Positions 1 to 3,825 of a stretch of 7,263 nt of DNA are shown here, piece by piece; the stretch's first letter is position 1, and every line of letters starts with the position of its first letter. The notes beneath the pieces were generated by a model. The model saw nothing but the letters and a program-made list of their open reading frames with translations, was not told the DNA's origin and ran no database searches. This DNA comes from CAZUGH01 sp964619785 (lineage in GTDB: Bacteria; Bacillota; Clostridia; Lachnospirales; Lachnospiraceae), in the NCBI GenBank assembly GCA_964619785.1, contig CAZUGH010000083.1:1-7263 (forward strand), written 5' to 3'. Both the position numbers and the translations under genes were made by a program.

Positions 1-324
1 GCACCAGCACCAACAGCGACACCAGCAGTTGCAGTGAAGAAAGCAGTAATTAAGACTGCTAAATCAAAAACGGCAAAGACGGCTACTGTTACTTGGAAGA
101 AGCTTAGTAAAGTAAGCGGATATCAGGTTAAGTATTCTCTAAAGAAGTCCTTTAAAAATAGCAAGATTAAGACGGTTAAGTCATATAAGACGACTTCTCT
201 TAAGATTAAGGAATTAAAGGCTGGTAAGAGATACTATGTAAAAGTGCGTGCTTACAAAGTGGCAAATGGTAAGAGAGTTTATGGCAAGTATAGCAAGGTA
301 TTAAAAGTAAAGATTAAGAAGTAG
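1..324 (+). CDS. Secreted protein, C-terminal part, with lysine-rich fibronectin type III domain (5' partial)
   Basis: The reading frame is open from base 1 to a TAG at 322-324, so only the last 107 codons are visible. The first residues (APAPTATPAVAV) are an Ala/Pro/Thr linker typical between domains of extracellular proteins. A fibronectin type III fold follows: the ATVTWKK strand, SGYQVKYS, then KELKAGKRYYVKVRAYK and GKRVYGKYSKVLKVKIKK, with the conserved Trp near visible residue 32 and the Tyr/Val/Arg 'YYVKVRAY' strand. It is extremely basic, with about 30 lysines in the last 96 residues and one acidic residue. Lachnospiraceae place such domains at the ends of surface or secreted enzymes, where they probably bind the anionic wall or act as spacers. 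The catalytic or adhesive part lies upstream, so the overall function cannot be given. The GTG at 34 is internal, not the start. Confidence 0.8.
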   Translation, partial: APAPTATPAVAVKKAVIKTAKSKTAKTATVTWKKLSKVSGYQVKYSLKKSFKNSKIKTVKSYKTTSLKIKELKAGKRYYVKVRAYKVANGKRVYGKYSKVLKVKIKK

Positions 325-340
325 TAATACGAATTTTACA

Positions 341-380
341 TAAAAGGCTTAGTGTTTTTACGCTAAGTCTTTTATTTTTT
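341..380 (+). terminator. Rho-independent terminator after the Fn3 protein
   Basis: TAAAAGGCTTAGTG (341-354) pairs with CGCTAAGTCTTTTA (361-374) in a 14-bp stem with two G:U pairs and a 6-nt loop, followed by six T residues at 375-380. It lies 17 nt after the stop codon and separates this transcript from mgtE. Confidence 0.9.
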
Positions 381-382
381 AC

Positions 383-411
383 TTGTCATTTTTCGTAAAT
401 TGGACTAAACT
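383..411 (+). promoter_or_regulatory. Putative sigma-A promoter of mgtE
   Basis: TTGTCA (383-388; five of six to TTGACA) and TAAACT (406-411; four of six to TATAAT) are separated by 17 bp, just after the upstream terminator. The predicted start near 418 leaves a leader under 30 nt, too short for an M-box riboswitch. Confidence 0.5.
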
Positions 412-444
412 AAGAGTAGACGAGTTTAGCCGGAGGTGTAAGGC

Positions 445-1818
445 ATGAAGACGAAAGTGGCAGAGATTATTAAAATTATTCAGAGTGGACAATCAGATCA
501 GATTCGCTGTGACCAACTGAGTGATTATCATGAAAATGATATTGCAAAAGTATTAGAGTATTTAACGACAGAGGAACGTAAGAGTTTGTATGGCCTTCTC
601 GGAGTGGAGAAGACATCAGACATTTTCACATATATAGATGATGTCGCGATGTATATTGAAGAGTTGAATATACGTCAGGCGGCACATATTATCGAGAATA
701 TGGATGCGGATGAAGCACTTGATATTCTCGATGAAATGAATCACGATATGCGTGCCGCACTGATTCAACAGGTGAATCAGGAGACGAAGGAAGATATTGC
801 GCTGATTCAGTCTTATGACGATGAAGAGATTGGTAGCCAGATGACCACCAATTATATTGAGATTAATAAAAATCTATCAGTGAAGCAGGCGATGAAAGCA
901 CTGGTGAGCCAGGCGCAGGACAATGATAATATTTCTACTCTTTATGTCAGAGATGATAAAGGGCATTTTTATGGAGCAATCGATTTGAAGGATTTGATTA
1001 TTGCTCGTGAGTATGTGGAGTTAGAGGACTTGATTAGTACTTCTTATCCTACGGTTCGCGCACACGAACGTATTGATGATTGTTTGGAACGATTGAAAGA
1101 TTATGCAGAGGATTCGATTCCTGTGCTTGATGATCAAAATCACTTAATCGGTGCCATTACATCACAAGACATCGTTGAGGTTGTTGATGATGAGATGGGT
1201 GATGATTATGCCAAGCTGGCTGGTTTGACCGCGGAAGAGGATTTGAAAGAAACCTTGGTTCAAAGTATGCGAAAGAGGATGCCCTGGCTGATTATCTTAC
1301 TGGTTCTAGGAATTGGTGTCTCAACAGTGGTTGGCCTTTTTGAAGGAGTTTTGTCTCAGATTGCATTGCTTGTCTGCTTCCAGTCCTTGATTCTTGATAT
1401 GGCTGGTAATGTGGGTACACAGTCGCTGGCTGTTACGATTCGCGTGTTGATGGATGAGAATCTGTTGGCAGGTCAGAAAATTCAATTGATTTTTAAGGAA
1501 GTTCGCGTTGGATTTTCTAATGGATTGTTATTAGGAGCTCTTTCGTTCTTAGTTATCGGTCTATATATTTATTTTGTAAAATCGAAAACGATGGTGTATT
1601 CCTTTGCAATCTCAGGTTGCGTGGGGGCTGCATTAATGCTGGCGATGGTAATCTCGAGTTTTGTTGGAACGACAATCCCGATGTTCTTTCACAAAATCAA
1701 GGTTGATCCTGCGGTAGCTTCGGGTCCACTGATTACGACAGTTAATGACCTAGTAGCGGTCGTAACGTACTATGGATTGGCATGGATTTTGTTGATTAAT
1801 GTCATGCAAATGGTATAA
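445..1818 (+). CDS. mgtE: Magnesium transporter MgtE (CBS-domain Mg2+ channel)
   Basis: MgtE forms a homodimeric inner-membrane channel that admits Mg2+ and closes when cytoplasmic Mg2+ is high. The 457 residues match the usual family length. In order: a helical MgtE N domain (about 30-130, with NIRQAAHIIENMDADEALDIL), a CBS pair (about 134-195 and 198-255, with SIPVLDDQNHLIGAITSQDI), a connecting plug helix (about 250-275) and about five membrane helices from residue 280. Pore-region signatures are DMAGNVGTQSLAV (318-330) and DPAVASGPLITTVNDL (421-436), the latter carrying the conserved acidic residue that in Thermus MgtE lies in the pore. The acidic residues of the N and CBS domains are the family's known Mg2+-sensing surface. 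The start is fixed by GGAGGTG at 432-438, six bases before ATG. No terminator follows; the next promoter begins within 30 bp. Confidence 0.96.
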   Translation: MKTKVAEIIKIIQSGQSDQIRCDQLSDYHENDIAKVLEYLTTEERKSLYGLLGVEKTSDIFTYIDDVAMYIEELNIRQAAHIIENMDADEALDILDEMNHDMRAALIQQVNQETKEDIALIQSYDDEEIGSQMTTNYIEINKNLSVKQAMKALVSQAQDNDNISTLYVRDDKGHFYGAIDLKDLIIAREYVELEDLISTSYPTVRAHERIDDCLERLKDYAEDSIPVLDDQNHLIGAITSQDIVEVVDDEMGDDYAKLAGLTAEEDLKETLVQSMRKRMPWLIILLVLGIGVSTVVGLFEGVLSQIALLVCFQSLILDMAGNVGTQSLAVTIRVLMDENLLAGQKIQLIFKEVRVGFSNGLLLGALSFLVIGLYIYFVKSKTMVYSFAISGCVGAALMLAMVISSFVGTTIPMFFHKIKVDPAVASGPLITTVNDLVAVVTYYGLAWILLINVMQMV

Positions 1819-1843
1819 AATTCTTTTCTTTTAATCGTTTTTT

Positions 1844-1852
1844 TGGTATAAT
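1844..1852 (+). promoter_or_regulatory. Extended -10 promoter of the DUF975 gene
   Basis: TGGTATAAT is a perfect TGnTATAAT extended -10 element. No good -35 hexamer sits 17 bp upstream, which is common for extended -10 promoters. Transcription should begin near 1859. Confidence 0.65.
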
Positions 1853-1857
1853 AAATG

Positions 1858-1886
1858 TGGTTCGAGGTGTCAGGGATATCGAACCA
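1858..1886 (+). other. Stem-loop at the predicted 5' end of the DUF975 mRNA
   Basis: TGGTTCGA (1858-1865) and TCGAACCA (1879-1886) are perfectly complementary over 8 bp with a 13-nt loop. No T-run follows, so it is not a terminator. Its position at the predicted transcript 5' end suggests a stem that protects the mRNA from 5'-dependent decay, or a protein-binding operator; both are inference. Confidence 0.6.
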
Positions 1887-1917
1887 TACATATAATGAAT
1901 GAAAAGGAGATATATTT

Positions 1918-2487
1918 ATGGACAGAATTCATCTTAAGGAAGCTGCGAAACAGCAGATTTCTGGCAACATTGCAATGTTTTTCGTATGCACACTGATTAT
2001 GGGAGCGGTTTCATCACTAAGTAGTTTTCTAGTAGTTGGACCAATCTTATTGGTTCCACCACTTACATTGGGACTTACCTACAATATATTAGGAATGACA
2101 CAAGGGGAAAAAGTTGATCTTGGCGTTTTGTTCAGTGGCTTTAACCGTTTTGGAGATGCTGTTGTGCTTTATATCGTACAGATCATTTTCACATTCTTAT
2201 GGTCATTACTACTTGTTGTTCCTGGTATTATCAAAGCAATCAGCTATTCCATGTCAACATTTATCTTAGCTGAGCATCCAGAGATGTCTGGGTTGGAAGC
2301 ATTAAAAGAGAGCCAGAGAATTACAAACGGACGTAAGGCAGATTTATTCGTATTGTATCTGTCATTTATTCCATGGATTTTGCTTGGTTCCGTTACATGT
2401 GGTTTAGCAATGATTTATGTAGGACCATATATGCAAGCTACAATCGCTAATTTCTATCACGAAATCAAGAATCAGCCAATGGCATAA
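1918..2487 (+). CDS. DUF975 family integral membrane protein
   Basis: This 189-residue protein belongs to the DUF975 family of Firmicute membrane proteins, whose biochemical role is not established. Family landmarks are the N-terminal LKEAAKQQISGN segment, DLGVLFSGFNRFGD (67-80), the VVPGIIKAISYSMSTFILAEHP segment (100-121, given in part), the polar stretch LEALKESQRITNGRKADLF (126-144) and the closing GPYMQATIANFY (169-180). Hydrophobic segments lie at about 18-60, 80-118 and 142-170, giving roughly four to six membrane passes. There is no signal peptide. The start is supported by AAGGAGA at 1904-1910, seven bases before ATG. The gene has its own promoter and no terminator after it, so transcripts may continue into spmA. 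The family call is firm; the function is unknown. Confidence 0.9.
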   Translation: MDRIHLKEAAKQQISGNIAMFFVCTLIMGAVSSLSSFLVVGPILLVPPLTLGLTYNILGMTQGEKVDLGVLFSGFNRFGDAVVLYIVQIIFTFLWSLLLVVPGIIKAISYSMSTFILAEHPEMSGLEALKESQRITNGRKADLFVLYLSFIPWILLGSVTCGLAMIYVGPYMQATIANFYHEIKNQPMA

Positions 2488-2509
2488 TTTTATCATTGAT
2501 ACATACAAT
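2482..2509 (+). promoter_or_regulatory. Putative sporulation sigma-E promoter of spmA
   Basis: CATACAAT (2502-2509) fits the sigma-E -10 consensus CATACAnT exactly. GCATAAT (2482-2488) matches six of seven positions of the sigma-E -35 consensus KMATATT, with a 13-bp spacer. The -35 element overlaps the stop codon of the DUF975 gene. In Bacillus subtilis the dacB-spmA-spmB operon is transcribed by sigma-E in the mother cell, which supports the call. Confidence 0.55.
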
Positions 2510-2530
2510 ACCCATAAGATGATTTATCAC

Positions 2531-2537
2531 AGAGGTG
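2531..2537 (+). promoter_or_regulatory. Ribosome binding site deciding the spmA start
   Basis: AGAGGTG ends six bases before the GTG at 2544. The in-frame GTG at 2535 lies inside this site and has no ribosome binding site of its own, so 2544 is preferred. Confidence 0.7.
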
Positions 2538-2543
2538 ACAGGA

Positions 2544-3149
2544 GTGCTGAATAAGCTGTGGGGATTGATGATAATATGTGGAGTGATTTATGCCGCTTTT
2601 ACAGGTAAATTAAATGATATCGGGACAGCCTCTTTAGATTCAGCTAAGGAGGCTGTCTCTTTGTGTGTTACGATGTTGGGAATCATGTCTCTGTGGACAG
2701 GACTTATGAATGTTGCGAAACGGGCGGGTATCATTGATGCGTTGACACGGGGGCTTCGACCTGTGCTGGCATTTCTTTTCCCCGAGATTCCACGAGACCA
2801 TATTGCCAATGAATATATGTCTGCAAACATCATCGCAAATGTATTAGGACTTGGCTGGGCGGCGACCCCGATGGGACTTAAGGCAATGAAGGAACTTCGT
2901 GAGATTCAGAGAGAACAGGAGGGAGAGACAAATCGTGCCTCAAACGCAATGTGTACCTTTTTGGTAATCAATATCTCGTCGCTACAAGTGATACCTGTGA
3001 GTGTCATCGCGTATCGCAGCCAATATGGAAGCGTAAATCCGGCAGCAATTGTAATGCAAGCATTGATTGCAACACTGATAAGTACGATTGTCGGTGTGCT
3101 ATTTTGCAAGTTGATGTGTAGACGGCGAAAAGCTGGTAACGTAAGTTGA
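2544..3149 (+). CDS. spmA: Spore maturation protein A (SpmA), nucleoside-recognition/Gate family
   Basis: SpmA is a membrane protein needed with SpmB for full spore core dehydration and heat resistance in Bacillus; its transported substrate, if any, is unknown. The 201-residue product starts MLNKLWGLMIICGVIYAAF, matching the usual SpmA N terminus, which supports the GTG at 2544 rather than an in-frame GTG at 2535 that would add three residues. Other landmarks are FPEIPRDHIANEYMSANIIA (79-98), the Gate-type GLGWAATPMGLKAM (102-115), where relatives usually have Asn for Trp, and INISSLQVIPVSVIAYR (142-158). Hydrophobic helices lie at about 5-20, 38-58, 92-108, 137-157 and 170-191. A putative sigma-E promoter precedes it. 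The usual partner spmB does not follow; a short ORF and a signal peptidase gene do. Confidence 0.93.
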   Translation: MLNKLWGLMIICGVIYAAFTGKLNDIGTASLDSAKEAVSLCVTMLGIMSLWTGLMNVAKRAGIIDALTRGLRPVLAFLFPEIPRDHIANEYMSANIIANVLGLGWAATPMGLKAMKELREIQREQEGETNRASNAMCTFLVINISSLQVIPVSVIAYRSQYGSVNPAAIVMQALIATLISTIVGVLFCKLMCRRRKAGNVS

Positions 3150-3150
3150 C

Positions 3151-3234
3151 ATGATATGGCAGATGAGAAATCACCTTCGCGAATTTCTCATCGCCTCCTC
3201 GCGACAAGTCGCTCGGAAAAGAGGGATAAGATGA
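3151..3234 (+). CDS. Possible short ORF (27 codons) between spmA and lepB
   Basis: An ATG one base after the spmA stop (TGACATG) opens a 27-codon frame to TGA at 3232-3234. That stop overlaps the lepB start as ATGA. The peptide is basic and partly amphipathic, with LREFLIASSRQVARKRG at residues 9-25. There is no clear ribosome binding site, so translation would depend on termination-reinitiation from spmA; an internal ATG at 3163 is an alternative start. The DNA also forms a 10-bp palindrome, so the reading frame may be a by-product of a structured or dispersed repeat. From memory, and unverified, similar FLIASSRQVAR-type peptides appear in other Lachnospiraceae genomes. I cannot assign a function. 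Confidence 0.3.
   Translation: MIWQMRNHLREFLIASSRQVARKRGIR
3162..3192 (+). repeat. Perfect 10-bp inverted repeat downstream of spmA
   Basis: GATGAGAAAT (3162-3171) and ATTTCTCATC (3183-3192) are perfectly complementary around an 11-nt loop. A second small palindrome, GCGAC-AA-GTCGC (3201-3212), follows. There is no T-run, so this is not an intrinsic terminator. It may be an mRNA processing or stability element, or part of a dispersed palindromic repeat. Confidence 0.6.
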
Positions 3235-3541
3235 GGAAAATGTGGAATAGCAGGATAGCTAAGGGATTACGGATAATCATTTGTGCGATNNNNNNNNNNN
3301 NNNNNNNNNNNNNNNNNNNNNNNNNNNNNNNNNNNNNNNNNNNNNNNNNNNNNNNNNNNNNNNNNNNNNNNNNNNNNNNNNNNNNNNNNTGGATTTTTTG
3401 AAGAATATAGGTAAGCCTAAGAGGAAAGAAGATGAGTATTTTGTCATGGGAGATAATCGAACTGTGAGCGAGGATAGCAGATACTTCGGACCAGTGAAGA
3501 AAAAGAATATTGCAGGCGAGATTGTGTTTCGCCTGAATTAA
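3231..3541 (+). CDS. lepB: Type I signal peptidase, interrupted by an assembly gap
   Basis: Type I signal peptidases are membrane-anchored Ser/Lys proteases that remove signal peptides from exported proteins. The C-terminal 49 residues after the gap are diagnostic: EYFVMGDNRTVSEDSRYFGP carries the conserved box E (GDNR..S.DSR..G.V), followed by the closing NIAGEIVFRLN. Before the gap, MRKMWNSRIAKGLRIIICA fits the short basic tail and start of a membrane anchor. GAGGG at 3221-3225 lies five bases before ATG. The catalytic Ser and Lys boxes fall in the missing part. The two halves are in different frames across the 100 Ns, but gap length is arbitrary, so this is not evidence of a frameshift. 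The family is usually near 170-200 residues, so about 300-400 bases are probably missing. That both ends belong to one gene is inference. Confidence 0.8.
3290..3389. other. Assembly gap of 100 Ns
   Basis: Exactly 100 N characters, the conventional placeholder for a scaffold gap of unknown size. It removes the central part of the signal peptidase gene and could hide additional sequence. Confidence 0.98.
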
Positions 3542-3567
3542 TACAATGATAGAAGAATGGATTATAT

Positions 3568-3614
3568 AAAGTCCTATCGGAACCTGTTTGTAAAAGGAGC
3601 CGATAGGGCTTTTT
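3568..3614 (+). terminator. Rho-independent terminator after lepB
   Basis: AAAGTCCTATCGG (3568-3580) pairs with CCGATAGGGCTTT (3600-3612) over 13 bp with one G:U, around a 19-nt loop, and ends in TTTTT (3610-3614). It separates the signal peptidase gene from the esterase regulatory region. Confidence 0.85.
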
Positions 3615-3640
3615 GCGGAAATAATAGAAAATGCTTATTG

Positions 3641-3679
3641 CATAATATTGACCTTATACATAATATAAATATTATGTAT
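3641..3679 (+). promoter_or_regulatory. AT-rich palindromic operator candidate with an extra half-site
   Basis: ATACATAATAT (3656-3666) and ATATTATGTAT (3669-3679) are perfect 11-bp inverted repeats around a central AA. A further CATAATAT occurs at 3641-3648, exactly 18 bp before the same octamer inside the left arm. Three copies of one 8-mer in a promoter region suggest a transcription factor site. I do not recognise it as Fur, PerR, Rex, CcpA or another named box. Confidence 0.55.
3648..3675 (+). promoter_or_regulatory. Candidate esterase promoter P1 inside the palindrome
   Basis: TTGACC (3648-3653; five of six) and TATTAT (3670-3675; five of six) with a 16-bp spacer. The spacer and -10 coincide with the palindrome, so a protein bound there would block RNA polymerase. 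Confidence 0.5.
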
Positions 3680-3708
3680 TGGATGTTCGGATAAGGCGGT
3701 GTTATACT
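3679..3708 (+). promoter_or_regulatory. Candidate esterase promoter P2 next to the palindrome
   Basis: TTGGAT (3679-3684; four of six) and TATACT (3703-3708; five of six) with an 18-bp spacer. Here the palindrome would lie immediately upstream of the -35, the position of an activator site. The predicted start near 3715 is 18 nt before the first leader ORF. Confidence 0.4.
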
Positions 3709-3732
3709 TGATTTGCATGGGTGATAGATAGT

Positions 3733-3771
3733 ATGAAAACTATTGTATCTGCGTGGAGGCGTCGCAGATGA
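3733..3771 (+). CDS. Putative leader peptide MKTIVSAWRRRR
   Basis: A 12-codon ORF (ATG 3733, TGA 3769-3771) lies in the esterase leader. GGGTGAT (3719-3725), matching the GGTGAT part of the extended Shine-Dalgarno sequence, is seven bases upstream. The peptide ends in four consecutive arginines encoded by AGG, CGT, CGC and AGA, four different codons. Its stop overlaps the start of the next small ORF as ATGA. A 7-bp hairpin (3747-3753 with 3763-3769) is built entirely within the Ser-Ala and Arg-Arg codons and would be melted by a translating ribosome. This layout resembles uORF or arrest-peptide control, but no relative is recognised and chance remains possible. Confidence 0.4.
   Translation: MKTIVSAWRRRR
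3747..3769 (+). other. Leader hairpin with GGAGG in its loop
   Basis: ATCTGCG (3747-3753) and CGCAGAT (3763-3769) pair perfectly around the 9-nt loop TGGAGGCGT. The loop displays GGAGG (3755-3759), eight bases before ATG 3768, so folding places the start codon of the second mini-ORF at the base of the stem. Confidence 0.6.
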
Positions 3772-3814
3772 GAGCAAGGTAATGGGGAGCTCTTCCGAAA
3801 GCGTCTCAGAATAG
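3768..3814 (+). other. Two further overlapping mini-ORFs (MRAR and MGSSSESVSE)
   Basis: ATG 3768 opens the 4-codon frame MRAR ending TAA 3780-3782, with GGAGG eight bases upstream. Its stop overlaps the next ATG as TAATG. That frame, MGSSSESVSE, runs 3782-3814 and its TAG stop overlaps the AGGAG ribosome binding site (3813-3817) of the esterase gene. The chain links the leader peptide to the main start by successive overlaps. Each ORF alone could arise by chance. Confidence 0.25.
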
Positions 3815-3825
3815 GAGATAGGTAA

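Noticed and set aside
325..444. M-box Mg2+ riboswitch before mgtE
   Set aside because: The intergenic space is only 120 nt, most of it terminator and promoter, leaving a leader under 30 nt; an M-box needs about 150 nt or more.
1819..1857. Terminator after mgtE
   Set aside because: The T-rich stretch has no preceding stem; the 1858-1886 stem has no T-run.
1891..1896. Second TATAAT before the DUF975 gene
   Set aside because: No reasonable -35 or TGn extension; the start would fall at the ribosome binding site.
2535..2543. Upstream GTG as spmA start
   Set aside because: It lies inside the AGAGGTG ribosome binding site of the GTG at 2544 and adds three residues absent from the usual SpmA N terminus.
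3156..3230. Extended N terminus of the signal peptidase from ATG 3156
   Set aside because: The frame is open, but there is no ribosome binding site, and the added residues are translated from the palindrome; ATG 3231 has GAGGG upstream.
3715..3825. Known riboswitch (cyclic di-GMP I or II, guanidine, ZTP, preQ1) in the esterase leader
   Set aside because: The conserved core sequences that I know for these classes are absent; the stems found are better explained together with the short ORFs.
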